Shown: in pieces, positions 11,215 to 23,045 of the stretch
How positions within the stretch are numbered: the first letter of the stretch is position 1
Layout of the letters: each line of letters begins with the position of its first letter
Origin: Undaria pinnatifida
Taxonomy: Eukaryota; Sar; Phaeophyceae; Laminariales; Alariaceae
Direction of reading: 5' to 3'
Assembly (NCBI GenBank): GCA_012845835.1
Contig: JABAKD010000010.1
Coordinates: 11,617,973 to 11,681,972, forward strand
DNA length: 64,000 bases
The notes under the pieces: model-generated
The model's input: the letters and a program-made list of their open reading frames with translations, nothing else
Databases searched by the model: none
Told to the model about the DNA's origin: nothing
Position numbers and translations under genes: made by a program

Positions 11215-12215
11215 CGTGGAAGTTCATGAAAGCTTCCGTGGAAGCTTCCGTGAAAGCTTCCATGGAAGATATGGAAGCTTCCATGAAAAAAAATCCTTTC
11301 CGTTCCACGAAAGCTTCCACGAAAACACTTCCACGGATTTTTAGGTTTTAGTTCCATGGAAGCAAGCGGCAGCTTCCACGGAAGGTCGGAAGCTCAGCGG
11401 CTTCCACGTAAAAGCTTCCACGAAAGCTTTTCGTGAAAGCTTTCGAAGTAGCTTCCACGAAAAGCTGCAAGCTACATCCACGGAATTTTATGTTTTACTT
11501 CCATGGAAGCTTCCGCAGCTTCCACGGAATCTTAGCAGCTTCCACGACAGCTCCCACGGATATATTTGTATTGTACACTACTGTGCCTCCAGTAGAGTTT
11601 ACCACTTTTTCGACAATATGGTTGACGCACACTGTGTACGAGACGAAGGGGGTTTCGCCGTACAGTGGTTGTTGCGTTCCATTGGGTTGGGGTTATATAT
11701 CATGTAAAGAGTATGGAATCTTAGCTTCCACGACAGCTCCCACGGATATATTTGTATTGTACACTACTGTGCCTCCAGTAGAGTTTACCGCTTTTTCGAC
11801 AATATGGTTGACGCACACTGTGTACGGGTTTCACCGTACAGTGGTTGTTGCGTTCCATTGGGTTAGGGTTATATATCATGTAAAGAGTATGTCAATCACA
11901 TACCGATAGCTTTCACAGAAGCTTTCGTGGCAGTAGTTTTCTTTAACGGAACCTATCGCGGAAGCTTCCATGGGATTTGTTTTTGAAAGCTTCCGTGGAA
12001 GAAAATTATTATTTATTGTTTCTATTTTATTATTTACTTCCACAGCTTCCGTGGAAGCAAATTCACTTCCACGGAAGCTTCCGCGGAAGTTTCTGTGGAA
12101 GTAACTACTGTGGAAGTAACTTCCGTGGAAGCTTCCTAAAAAAACTTCCGTGCAAGTTACTTCCACGGAAGCTTTCATCGCTTCCATGGAAGCTTTCATT
12201 AACTTCCACCTAACA
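11215..12215. repeat. Satellite of GGAAGCTTCC-core units
   Basis: Dozens of short units built on the palindromic core GGAAGCTTCC, with spacers such as ACGGAAGCTTCCGTGGAA. They fill 11215-11530 and 11905-12215 and flank a tandem duplication. Both strands stay open for about 90 codons only because of the repeat. Confidence 0.85.
11535..11892 (+). repeat. Tandem duplication of about 180 bp
   Basis: Two near-identical blocks begin at about 11535 and 11726. Each runs from CTTAGCAGCTTCCACGACAG-type sequence through TTGTATTGTACACTACTGTG and GTTGACGCACACTGTGTACG to TATATATCATGTAAAGAGTATG. The first copy has an extra ACGAAGGGGG-type insertion. High identity implies a recent event. Confidence 0.85.
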
Positions 12216-12740
12216 TGAAGATAGCGCAGGTGGCGCCAGCACTCCGTGTCACCTTTTGTAAGCCCTTTATTTGCCTGTAACATTCGAACTCACCACGCAC
12301 TGTATCTTCTTGCGCAGCATCGGACGGCCGTCTCCAACCCGATGTCCGCGACGAGGCAGAGCAGCTGACGACCCCTGGTGCCGTAGTTATAGCAGTAGTA
12401 GCAGTTGCGGTGTCGATAACTTTAACTCTCGTGGAAAAGCGCAAGTTGTCTCACGTTCGTCCACGGCCGGGCGCTGGTCGCCTCCTCTTTGATACTGCGC
12501 GGTTAACGGTAGTACAGAAAATAGAAGACCGACGGCGGTGAAAAAGTCGAAAACGAGGGGTACAGAGTACAGAGTATTGTATAATACGAGTGGTATTAGT
12601 AGACGTGCTACAGTATCTATAATATGTACTCCGTATTATTAATAAGAAAATCGAGGAATCGAGCAGTAAGAGAGTTAGGCCGCCGAGATTTACAGGAATA
12701 TTGGCACTCGTTCCTATCCTGAAGTTACTAATACCAGGTA

Positions 12741-13382
12741 TTAATAGTAGTGTAGAATGCAACCGTTTTCAAGTAAGAAATCCAGGATGGACCAGCTCTC
12801 CTGTTTCTTCCTGTTGAAATGTGTGACCTGCACTGATTGTTGTAGCAAACACACTAATAATCGCTCACGCCCATCGTTATCGGGACAGCACATGCAGATT
12901 ACAAAGCAACACAGAGGGCATCCGCCCCTAAGAAGCTCGACCGTGAAAAAAAAATGCGGCTTGTTATCGCACGACAAAAGAAGCAATTTGACCAAAGAAA
13001 CGGTGCTCAGCGCGCAGCGTCGGGTGCCATATACTAAATCCCATACGACAGCCAACATAATACGGTACGGTAGCGTGTGTGCTCCATGGTGGCGACAAAA
13101 TAAGAAATTCGGCCTCGACGCCACGTTGACGTATGGTAGCCGGCGCCATCTGTAGGATATGTTTGTGTGAAAAAACGTATAGATAGATACACGGACTGCT
13201 GCTGGCAGTGCTGAACTGAATGCCACTGAATGATGTCGAACGTTGAACGCTGCTGAACCAGTTGCTGCTGCTGCTGCTGCCGCCGCCGCTTGTGCTGCAC
13301 ATGCACATGCCAGAAGAGGGCGAACGTAAGAAGTACCTGCCAGTTTATATGCCTTGCTGGTGTATTGGTATTTAATGAACAT
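12741..13382 (-). other. 213-codon open frame, unsupported
   Basis: A minus-strand frame is open from 13382 to 12741, with a poly-Ala stretch from a CTG/CAG run at 13262-13280. It has no recognisable domain and no conserved relative in the window. A frame of this length could arise by chance in 64 kb, so I do not call it a gene. Confidence 0.2.
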
Positions 13383-13487
13383 ATTTTATAAAAATGAAAA
13401 AACGTCAGCTATGAGTACAACCGGTTGAATGGTTGAAACTCAACTTGATAAAAATATTTTACAAGAATTGAAATAAGTATTTTAAAA

Positions 13488-13650
13488 ATATAAATACACT
13501 CCAGCTGTGAGATCGAAGATTCTGTCGAAACTCATCATTTTGCAAGCTGTGTGTAGACTAGTTATTATAAAAATTAAAATACACTCCAGCTGTGAGATCG
13601 ACTATTTTGTCGAAACTCATCTTTGCAAGCTGTGTGTGATACTCCGATAA
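13488..13650 (+). repeat. Two Rep-B terminal arms in tandem
   Basis: ATACACTCCAGCTGTGAGAT starts at about 13494 and again at about 13580. Each continues to AAACTCATC and GCAAGCTGTGTGT. An AT-rich spacer separates the copies. Confidence 0.85.
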
Positions 13651-13975
13651 ATTATGTAAGAACAGGGAGGTACATCTATTATGTTCGTAGTTTCTGGTTG
13701 TTGGAAATATCGTTTCACGCTTTCATCTGGATGTTATGTTATTTCTGGTTCTTTCATCATGCTTCTGGTTTTGACACTCACGCTGACATTGTCACACATG
13801 GCAAAAAAAAAATACTTGTTATAATTTTGTATTGTAAATAACGACGTCGTCAGCTTTGAGTTCGACGACTTTAGGTTCGATACTCATTGTATTGGTTTTA
13901 GTACAGACGTACGTAGGCTCAACTACAACAGTCGTACCTACACTGCTCCCTGTTCAGGAAGCGCGTGATTTTCTG

Positions 13976-14110
13976 TCATTTTTTGAACCTTTCAACAAGA
14001 GCCTCCGCCGTCTTCTGTTGACACAGCAGTTGCGCCATTTCTGCCAAGCGCCAAGTGGGAGGTGCCATCCCGGGTCTGCCACCCCGGGTCTGGCATTCGC
14101 AAGAGCATGC
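13976..14110 (-). other. Candidate short coding fragment, unrecognised
   Basis: The minus frame ends MAPPTWRLAEMAQLLCQQKT, then AEALVERFKK and stop, which looks helical rather than repetitive. Possible acceptor AGs lie at the duplicated GGCAGACCCGGG. No neighbouring exon is recognised. Confidence 0.2.
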
Positions 14111-14507
14111 TATATTCTTGAAGTCGATGTGCATATACGAGTATATATACCGCAAGCACGCATGCACAAAAATACGTACGTACATCATCTCAAAGCCGTC
14201 CTTTGGGAATTTGGAACTATCGAGAACTGCCGGATCACCCTTACTCTCAGAACTCTCAGGCACGGCGGCGGTGCACCGTCTGGTATGAACAAAGATGCCG
14301 AACGCAAAGAACTCCATGACACGTGTACATGCCGGAGACAAGGATGGGGGGCCGGTGAGGCCGGTGATAACTGTGTCTAGTATTAGAGTCCTCGTTGTTT
14401 GTGGCAATGCACGTACGAACTACGCTCCACTTACTGGCGGCGATGCACTGGAGGCCTACTTCCTTTGGGCAACGACAGCAACATGAGCATCACCGTCATC
14501 CTCATCA

Positions 14508-14526
14508 TCAGCAGAAGTAGCAGCAA

Positions 14527-14600
<74 letters not shown>

Positions 14601-14640
14601 CCGCAAGCAGCAGCAGCAGCAGTACTCACAGCAAGTAGTC
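14508..14640. repeat. (CAG)n microsatellite
   Basis: A long AGC/CAG run with few interruptions. The translations are poly-Ser on plus and poly-Cys on minus, both repeat artefacts. Confidence 0.95.
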
Positions 14641-14644
14641 CGCC

Positions 14645-15890
14645 GCGGTCTCTGACAGCAGTTCAAAACACGTGTAAAAGCTCGCAGGTACGCCGGGAAA
14701 TTGCGCTTGCTTGCGTGCCTTCCTGCTTGCCGTAGACTATACATATGCGTCCGCAAAAGCGACGACCTCTATGTTGAGGACTGACCCAGCGCAAATATAA
14801 CGCATCACCGCCGTACCGCGGGCAACGCTCCTCCCCTACTCGCCGGATGGGAGTTTTCTACGGGGTCCCTGCGGAACGGGGACCACAACCACGGAGCAGC
14901 ACATAACAAAGACCGGAGCAGCTCGCACCGACTACTTTGTCCGGGAGTATTATGAACTGGTTTATATTGTTAGTATTGTCCAAATGACCCTTATATTTAT
15001 GGGCAGAGAGGTGCGAGGATATTCAACAGGGAGGGTTAGAGCCAAAAAAACGAAAAAACGCACATATGTCATGCTCTCTTACCCAGTCAGCAGTAGAGCG
15101 CTGCGTGCGAGATGCCACCCTTGAACCGCGAGAGTCTACGATGCGTTGGGGAAACCGCTGGTGGCGTGGCGGGTTGTTGTGGGTTCAAAGTCCATGTAAC
15201 GCAACGCTGGAGACGGGACGTAGAGAGCTGCTGCTGAGTGTGCTTGGGTCCTTTGCTGTGTCCTGCGAGAGCTGTTGTGAACGAACTGCTGTGAACGCAC
15301 AGACAGCCAGCCAGAAGAAGGACTTCCCAGCAACAGGCAAGCAGAAAAATAACAGATTCTGCAGGTTGACCTGGGTCCAGGAGACCGGTGTTTCTAGACG
15401 CGTCATGGCCGAGTTTGGTCATTTATATACTATTTTTAGTGGACCGATCGCGGTCAGCTTAGGCGTCAAATCTCGGTCTACTAGTATTTTGCGTGATTGA
15501 CAACGTGCGGCGGAACCCGTTCAGGCGGCTCTTTCTTGCAAACTGAAGAGCCGGGGGAGCTGAGTGCTGGCTCATGCACGAGCAGGCACGAGGTGGACAC
15601 GAGGCACACACAGGCACGATACGTGATTAGAGTGTGGTGACCGCTTGGTGGTGATGAACAGCGACAACGCGTGATCGCAGCGCCGCAATTCTGTGTAGTT
15701 GTTTGCCTCCCAGTTCCCCCGGTACGCACGCACCAGCATCATCACCATCAATCAAGCAGTGCTTTGGTGTTTGTGTTCTTTCTCACTTTTTTTTTCTCGT
15801 CATCCCTCCTATTATCTTCGCGCTTTTGTTACTTTGTTCTTTTCCCTCCGTATTTTCATTAATAATACGAAAGTATAGTATACTATAAAA
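14645..15890. other. No gene recognised
   Basis: Contains a 144-codon plus frame (15066-15500) and a 111-codon minus frame over the same bases, neither with a known motif. A Rep-C-like T-rich end lies at 15785-15850. Confidence 0.3.
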
Positions 15891-15892
15891 AT

Positions 15893-16225
15893 ATAGAGTA
15901 TACATTCCAGCGCTGTGAGATCGAAGATTCCGTCCAAACTTATCTTTGCAAGCTGTGTGTGATACTCCGATCGCGCGTATTACGGGTTGTGTGGCCTCAT
16001 TGAGGATACAGGTCGGCGACTCCCCTTGCAACTACAGTGTAGCTATCAGGGTCAACAGGGTGATGTTAGTCAGTCTGTGCGCGGAAAATATAAAACCTTT
16101 TTTTGAGGGGGACAAAATCTGACAGCGCTGTGGAAGGAAATGCATCAGTCTATATAATATCATCAAGTGAATCCTGCAAGTCGAATAACCGGTGAGGGGA
16201 GGGCGGAGTTTTGAAGGACGTGGGG
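15893..16225 (+). repeat. Long Rep-B copy
   Basis: The arm (GTGAGATCGAAGATTC, AAGCTGTGTGTGATACTCCG, ATCGCGCGTATTACGGG) is followed by GTCGGCGACTCCCCTTG, GGGTCAACAGGGTGATGTTA, TAAAACCTTTTTTTGAGGGG and AATCCTGCAAGTCG. The whole block is repeated at 47486-47790. Confidence 0.85.
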
Positions 16226-17350
16226 GCCTGGGTTTGATCAAGAGGGAGCGGGGGCGGGGGGAGGGGGGGCGGACGGGCGGGGCAGCTCAATCTGTGCGTG
16301 GCAACTATGTAAATCCTATAAGGTAAGTCCTACAACCAGTGAGGAGAGGGCGGAGCGTTCGAGGGGGTGGGGTGGGGGGGTGGGGGGGGGAAGAAGGGGG
16401 GGGGGGGGGGGGATGTCGCGTAGATGTAGGGGTTTGCTATACGCGTGGTGCTAGGTTTAGGTGATGGTGCGGGTGGTGGGGAAGGGGGGGGCATTAGGGG
16501 TCGGGGGGGGGGGGGGGGGTGAATTGCAGCAGCGGCATGGATGGCTCTAGAAAGATAATGAGGTGATAACAAGTGCGTGGAAGTGTTTTTATTACTCTGC
16601 TCTGGCAGAGTTCGATGTTGGGTGGGGCGTATTGATGTACATAACCTATTGAAACTTAGATGGTATGTGGCGTGTATCAGCTCTTAGCTGGTGTACGCTC
16701 GTAGGCTCGCTTTCGGATGACCTGATGAAGACACAGCGTTTGAGCAAGAGGGGGCGGGAAAAAAAAGCGGGGGGGGGGGGGGGAGGGGGAAAGGGTTTTC
16801 AAGAGGTTTAAGTCACATATGATATAAAATACACTCCAGTTGTGAGATCGAAGATTTGGTCGAAGATCATATTTGCAAGCTTGTGTGTGATACTCCGATC
16901 GCGCGTGTTACGCATAGGGGCTTGCTATACGCGTGGTGTTAGGTCTAGGCGATCGTGCGGATGGTGGGGAAGGAGGGGGCGTTGGGGGGGGGGGGGGGGG
17001 GGGGGGGTGAATGAAAGCTACGTCATGGATTGCTAGAAAGATAATGATGTGATATCAATTGCGTAGGAGTGTTTATTACTCTGGCCTATTTCGATTTTAG
17101 GTGGGGCGTTTGAACAAGAGGGAACGGGGGGGAAAAAAAAGGCGGGGGGGGGGGGGGGGGGGAGGGGCGGAAATGAATTGGAGCTACGGCATGGGTGACT
17201 AAAAAGATAATGAGGTGATGTCAGCTGGCTGGTAGTGTTTACTACTCTGGCAGATTTTGATTTCAGGTGGGGCGTTTGATCAAGAGGGATCGGCGGGGGC
17301 GGGGCGGCGGACGGGACACTTCAATATGTGCGCGGAAACTATAAATCCAT
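16225..17350 (+). repeat. G-rich repeat region with poly-G tracts and a second Rep-B arm
   Basis: Two copies of TTGCTATACGCGTGGTG...GGTGGGGAAGG occur at about 16432 and 16922. Three copies of a block reading CTAGAAAGATAATGAGGTGA...GTGTTTATTACTCTGGC lie near 16547, 17033 and 17200. Poly-G runs separate them. A Rep-B arm lies at 16828-16912. Related G-rich DNA follows Rep-B again at 47790-47940. Confidence 0.75.
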
Positions 17351-18055
17351 GAAAGGGACAAATCTGACGGTTGTAGCAAGAATACATCCCTTTATATCAC
17401 CTGCCTGGTATTGTTTATCATTCTAGCAGATTTGATGTTAGGTGTGGTGTACATCACAATTTTTAGGTGTGGTAAACAACGTGTTAAAGCTTCATAATTT
17501 GTTTTTGTACATGGATCGGAAGATAGAATAGCTCAATCGATAGGTACAACCATGTAGTTACCATGATTTTACCGTGCCGGTGTGGGGCTCTGACATCGCT
17601 AATTATAAGAAAGAGGTACATATTGCAAAATACAATAGGCGAGGTGATGTGGTCATGCAATGTCACCACCATTGAGCACGAGGGGGAGAGGTGCGAATCG
17701 TCAATATTTTGAAAGGAACGATTGGTGTACCTGCGCTCAATTACGTTACTTCGTTAGTCATACTTCGTTTGGCATAGGTTGGGAGGTGATCATGCAGACG
17801 GTAACTACGAAATACCCTACGTAATAGGTTGGTAGTGTGACCTGATATATATATAATACTCCGGAGTATTAGACTACTGCTGCTGCAGTTGTCGCATCCA
17901 AAGTTGAGTAATCCAAATTGGTATATATATAATCAAGTTGCATCGATATATGGTCATATTATGGGGAAAAGATACAACCCATGCATGGTAAATGGGATGT
18001 ATGTGAACATCTGCGACCTAAGTGAGTTGCGAGATGGGAGAAATTGTGTGCGAAG
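17350..18055. other. No gene recognised
   Basis: AT-rich sequence with short frames. Includes TATATATATAATACTCC near 17846 and CGAGGGGGAGAGG at 17680, a weak purine tract without an adjacent LTR-like start. Confidence 0.3.
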
Positions 18056-18059
18056 GTCG

Positions 18060-18290
18060 GAAGAACTGGGCGGACGGCGGGACGGGAACAGTCGGGAATA
18101 CACCTTACGGCGGGACGGGAAACAGTCGGGACGGGAACAAGATGCCGAATGTCGGGACGGTAGACGGTGGGAACAGAGACCGAGATCGGGAAGGGGCCGG
18201 GAAGTCGCGGTATGGAACGAAATACACTCGGGGATCCCGTTCCCGTCCCGACCCGTTCCCGACCCGACCACATTTTCCCGATCCGACCAT
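18060..18290. repeat. GGGACGG minisatellite with inverted end
   Basis: Units of CGGGACGGGAACAGT type run to about 18225, then CCCGTCCCGACCCGTTCCCG in opposite sense. The inverted halves allow a hairpin. Open frames on both strands are artefacts. Confidence 0.8.
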
Positions 18291-18992
18291 TACCGCGCAT
18301 GCCCTTGCTAAATACTACATGTAATTTTCCGTAGGAAAGTAGTGTTTGTGGAGACGTGGAAGGGATTCTGATTTAACATACCAATTCTCGTCGGTCGTCT
18401 CGCGAGACGAAAAAGTAGGATAGCCAGACAGCAGCGACAGAGGAGCTGTCGCGCTTGTTGTCAAGGACGGTCGCCTGGGGCACAGGGGGCGTAGCCATGT
18501 AGGATTGAAAGGAGTCAAGTACCGTGCCCATTAGAATCGATCGAGTTCCCCTTTCCGCCCGCCCTGTCACTCAAGAGCGGGTAGAATCAGGTTGCAACAA
18601 GTCGGTGTAATTGGGGGGGGGGGGCTGTGAGAGGTAGATGGCCTCGCAGAAAAAGGGAGCGGGGCTATCAGAGTCCGGGTTGGCCTGATTCATAAAAATT
18701 TGGAGGGGTTTCATAAGAGGTAGGTGGGGAGTTCGAGATGCCACCGCCACGCGGCCGGGGGGTGCTCGTGACATACTTGTATATTATCGTTATTTTGCAC
18801 AACAGGGAAGAAGAGGTCTACTACACGTGACAAAGTAATCCAGAATTCTTGAGCCATACATAGCAAAGCAGGCTCTTCTCAGCAACGAAGCTGGAGTACG
18901 CTCGGTTCGGGCGATCTGCCGTCGAGCCTCTAGCCGCCTCTGGTTCTTATTGTGAACAAATTGTCCTTGGCCGCTCGCGTGGCATGAAGCCG

Positions 18993-19515
18993 TGTTAAGG
19001 TATTAGTGGGGTATTAGTCCGTTGGACCAATCTTGCCAAAGGTTAACCAATAGCTTACCCAAACTAAGCCCTCTAACACTCTCTCCCCTTGAAACGGCGG
19101 GGGATAGCAGGTCGGACGGGTATACGGGCGGACCTGTCAATATCTAAGCCCGGTTTCATTTACTGGGTATACCGGGGAGAGTATTCTTCAAGTTCGACGT
19201 GGGGAAAGTCTGAAAAAGTTTATTTTGGTGGATGGTGGGATTCGAACAGGTCGGCCGGATATACGGGCGGACCTGTCAATATCCAAGCCCGGTTTCATTT
19301 CCTGGGTACACCGGGGGAAGAGTATTTTTCAAGTTCGACATGGGGAAAGTCTGAAAAAGTTTATTGTGGTGGACGGTGGGATTCGAACACACGACCCAAG
19401 AAACGCATGGTCTGTCGACGACGCCATTTGTCAAGGAGCTGGTGGGGTATTAGTTCGTTGGACCGCTTGCAAAAGGTTAACCAATAGCTTACCCAAAGTA
19501 AGCCTTCTTATAACA
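18993..19515 (-). mobile_element. TRIM copy 1, enlarged by internal duplication
   Basis: Left terminal repeat TGTTAAGGTATTAGTGGGG and right end CTTCTTATAACA enclose a 523-bp element. The hairpin and spacer block, from GGTCGG..GGATATACGGG to GGTGGGATTCGAACA, occurs twice inside. Flanks are GCCG and GCGG, a 3-of-4 target duplication. Orientation is minus, judged from the purine tract and primer-site order. No protein is encoded. Confidence 0.8.
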
Positions 19516-19668
19516 GCGGCACCATGTCGCGGGTTCCCTCCTCCAGTTGGGGTCCGGACAGCGGCGCGTGTCTGAGCGGCCGTGGAGGCGGCGGCGTCGA
19601 TGGTTGGATCGGCTGGTGGACGGGCTGTCAGCGTAGAGGCCCCAGCACCTGAGGGCGCAGCAGTAGCG

Positions 19669-20418
19669 TCAGTAGCGGCAGGCGTAGCGGTGCCTGCATC
19701 CGGGGGCGTGGGTGTTGGGGGCTTCTCCTCCTCGTCTCAATCCGATCCATAGTCCACAAACAAACTCGCTTTTGTGCTTGGTCGCCATTGGGTTGGGAGA
19801 GCCTGGCGGCGCGAAAGAGAGGGGGAGGGGTTGGGGGTCGGGGATCACGAAACCGGCAGGTTCGTGCCGTGTAAGTAAGGCTGTGCACGAGGGGTGGGGG
19901 GAGGGGGACGGTTGGGGGTACGGCTGGCTTCCTTCGAACGATTCATGTAAAACCTGACGATGAAAGGACCGGAGGGCGGTGTGGCGCCTTATAATTTTTT
20001 CCTCGTGCCTAGATGGCTTCGTGCTTTTGACGGAAAAGCGCGGAGTCGCCCTTCTGTTGTCTCCTTGATCCAGTGAGTGCAGAGACGCTCTTTTCCTAGT
20101 GAAACTTGCTGGTGGAAGCATAGAGATGTTTCCCCGTAGACCCTTGGAGAGGAGTGTGGAGGCACGCCTCGGGTGGTCAACGGACTCGCGGAGTGCAGAG
20201 ACAGACACTCCGGCGGCTCGTTGTAGAATCTCGAAAAAACGTAAGACCCTCGTACGGCGCGAGCTGTCTAGAGGCGGCATCGTACTCGGTGTGGGGGGGA
20301 AAAGGTAGCCCGTGCCCGGGGAGGTTGGGGGCGGGGGGGGGTCGAACACGCAGGAGGAGTGAAAGGAGAGATCGGTGTTAAGGAGTTCGAGGGTAACAGT
20401 TCGTTTGACCACTGGCAA
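19669..20418 (-). other. 249-codon open frame between two TRIM copies, unrecognised
   Basis: The frame begins inside TRIM copy 2, so its first Met is not credible; an internal Met (MPPLDSSRR) lies near residue 47. It reads VLRFFEILQRAAGVSVSALR and later RHTALRSFHRQVLHESF, then a Pro/Ser-rich region. No domain is recognised. The GC-rich composition makes a chance open frame more likely, and no splice signals stand out. Confidence 0.2.
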
Positions 20419-20770
20419 AAAGGTTAACCAATTGCCTACCCGAAGTTAGCCCTCTAACACTCTTCCCCCCGTTGGAACGGCGGGATAGCAGGTCGGTCGG
20501 ATATTGTATACGGGTGGACTTGTCAATATCCACGCAGCTCTACTTCCTGGGGATAACGGGGAGGAGAGTGTTTTCAAGTTCGACGCGGAGAGAGTCGCAA
20601 AAGTTTTATTGTTGGGGTGAATGGTGAGATTCGAAACCCAAGACCCACGAACCGATGGTTCTGTCGACGGCGCCATTTGTAAAAGGAATTATGGAGGTTA
20701 GTAGTCCGTTTGACCACTGGCAAGAGGCAAGAGGCTAACCTATTGCCTACCCGAACTAGGCCTTACATTG
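20376..20770 (-). mobile_element. TRIM copy 2, diverged
   Basis: Starts TGTTAAGG with degenerate terminal repeats. It keeps the hairpin core GCGGGATAGCAGGTCGG and the GGTGAGATTCGAAACCC segment. Perfect 4-bp TCGG flanks (20372-20375 and 20771-20774) mark the insertion. Its divergence suggests it is older than copies 3-6. Confidence 0.7.
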
Positions 20771-21229
20771 TCGGGGTGCAATCAGACTCTCGGCGAGGGT
20801 CTGGGATAGGTGGGACACAGAGGGGGGGGGTCCGTCCTGCGAGTGGCAGAGGGTTCTTGATCTGGGACGGATTACGCAGCTTTTCCTTTCCCGGTTTCCC
20901 TCGCGTATGATATGCTCGGCCGGTTTGATCTTTTTGGCTTTATAGGGAAGAGTGTGCTGTGTTTACGTCGTGGATAGTTTATAGCGTTACATCTTTCTTC
21001 GACGCTTCATCGCTTTTTGTCATCTTCGTTGTTCGGTGGGATTTGACTGTTTTCGTATGATCGCTGGAGAGAGAGGGCTGAGGATGATCTCTCAGCCCCC
21101 TGCCGCGTATGGGATTTACATATCCATCCGTACGTAGTTGAAGTCGTAGTAGTTAACAGTTAAATTGTGTTTTGTGTTCAGTCGATTTCGTTTATGGCTA
21201 TGGGCTGGGTCTAGGTTCATCGCCGGAGA

Positions 21230-21910
21230 GCGGTTAAAACGGTTTGTCGACGCGTGCTCCGATAGATGTATTAAGGTATACCTTTTTTTGGCGAAATTGG
21301 GCTTCTGAATGACGGGGCTCTTCCTTAGCCCCAAATCGTCGGAAATAGAGGTTTTAAGGTATACCGTTTTTTGGCGTTCTACGATAGAGGTATTAAGAGC
21401 CGTCTCACGGTAGGCTTGCAGCAGAAAGTATCTGAGCTTCTCACATGAGGAACTCAATATCTCACCCTAAAAATGAGTTCGAAGGCATTCGTTAACACAA
21501 CCCGACCAAGCTTCTATGCCTTAGTCCAAAAATAAAATGTACTCGTGAAATTACTTCATTGACCGGCAGTTCCTCACATGAGGAACTCAATCGCCCAGGG
21601 ACGTTTTGGCGCAAAACGTGCAACCCCGACCGTGGGATGACTCTTAGGGTATACCTTTTTTTGGCGAAAACTTTTTTCTGAGTGACGGGGCTCCTCAACC
21701 CCAACTCGTCGGAAAAAAAAAAAATAGTTCATTTTTTTTTCGTGATTCTCGTCCTATACCTAGGCTAGTAGTATGGGGATTTTTTATCCGGTAGCAGTTT
21801 TATTTTTCAGCATAAATCAGTTGTTTTAAAGGGGGTCTAAAGCTCCCACATTGATTGAGGTAGAACCCCAGAAAAAAACGTGGTGCACCCCAATTGTGTA
21901 GCAAGCGTCT
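21230..21910 (+). repeat. Rep-E copies
   Basis: CTGAATGACGGGGCTCTTCC...AAATCGTCGGAAATAGAGG at about 21305 and a second core at 21675 bracket the segment. Landmarks GAACTCAATATCTCACCC, TTATCCGGTAGCAGTTTTAT, AAAGCTCCCACATTG and GTGGTGCACCCC follow the family order. It may be two overlapping insertions. Confidence 0.65.
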
Positions 21911-22321
21911 GTCATAAACCTGGCGTTCGTTGTCGGAGACAACAAGAAAAGTAGTTGCTAGCGCATTCCAGGTATATATATATATATATTACTCCCAAGA
22001 TTGGTACACCATCTCGATCACTATTGCTGTGCTAATAAGGGGGTGGGGGGCAGAGCCTTGATCAGCCGGCATGGAGCACGTCGTTGGCATGGCATAGCAG
22101 CTAGCTGCTAGCTGCCGCTTCATGATGAGCTTCGATACCATTTTTGCATCTATCCATCAGTTTTTCGGTGGTTATTCACTGAGCCAGCGATTGATCGACT
22201 TTTTTTGTTGCTGGCCCTTGGCATCGGACACTAACTGCCGCTTGCAAGCACACACATGACAGACATGATGGTTTACTCTCAAAACCTGCGAAAATCTTAG
22301 CTTTGTCGGCGACCGTGACTG

Positions 22322-22691
22322 TGTTAAGGTATTAGTGGGGTATTAGTCCGTTTGACCACTTGCACAGGTTAACCAATAGCTTACCCAAACTAAGCCTTAT
22401 AACACTCTCCCCCCCTGAAACGGCGGGATAGCAGGTCGGCCGAATATACGGCGGACCTCTGTCAATATCCAAGCCGTTTCATTTCCTGGGGATACCGGGG
22501 AGAGTATTTTTCAAGTTCGCCATGGGGAAATCTGAAAAAGTTTATTATGGTGGATGTGGGGATCGAACCCACGACCCAAAAACCCATGCTCTGTCGACGA
22601 CGCCATTTGTTAAGGTATTAGTGGGGTATTAGTCCGTTTGACCACTTGCAAAAGGTTAACCAATAGCTTACCCAAACTAAGCCTTATAACA
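22322..22691 (-). mobile_element. TRIM copy 3
   Basis: A 370-bp element with about 84-bp terminal direct repeats (TGTTAAGG to TTATAACA), flanked by ACTG on both sides (22318-22321 and 22692-22695). It is almost identical to copy 4. On the minus strand, TGGCGTCGTCGACAG lies 2 nt after the upstream terminal repeat, as a primer-binding site would. A GGGGGGAGAG purine tract lies just before the downstream repeat. Confidence 0.88.
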
Positions 22692-22899
22692 ACTGCACCG
22701 CCGGCGAAGCCCCCCCTGTAGAGACACACGTCATGTTTGCTAGATAACACATAACCTATTGTGCATATACGTCGCCTGGTGGGTTAATTATTGCAGCCTG
22801 CGTGGCTGAATTAATAATATTGTGCCCAAAAGGCCGTTCGCTCTAACGTCCAGCGTACGATGGCAACAGGTACTACTACTATTAATACAGCAGTATGAT

Positions 22900-23045
22900 G
22901 GCATGTTTTTTTTTTTTTTTTTTTTCTTCGTCCTCGAGCGGATGGGGGAAAAATAAAGCTTTTTAAAGGTCACCACACTTCCACGTATATATATATGTAT
23001 ATTAATGCTTCGGAAGTACACGTCGTGTGTCGATTTCACTCACAG
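22900..23045 (-). mobile_element. Retroposon Rep-D, 5'-truncated, minus orientation
   Basis: A T run at 22907-22925 is the polyA tail on the minus strand. It is preceded by the Rep-D 3' end: ACACGACGTGTACTTCC, then CGTGGAAGTGTGGTGA and TTTTTCCCCCATCCGC. The copy is interrupted by a TATA-rich expansion near 22985-23005. Confidence 0.7.

Noticed and set aside
22559-22600. tRNA gene inside the TRIM elements
   Set aside because: A T-arm and B-box are present, but no acceptor stem or full cloverleaf can be drawn, and the sequence moves with the element. It is tRNA-derived at most.
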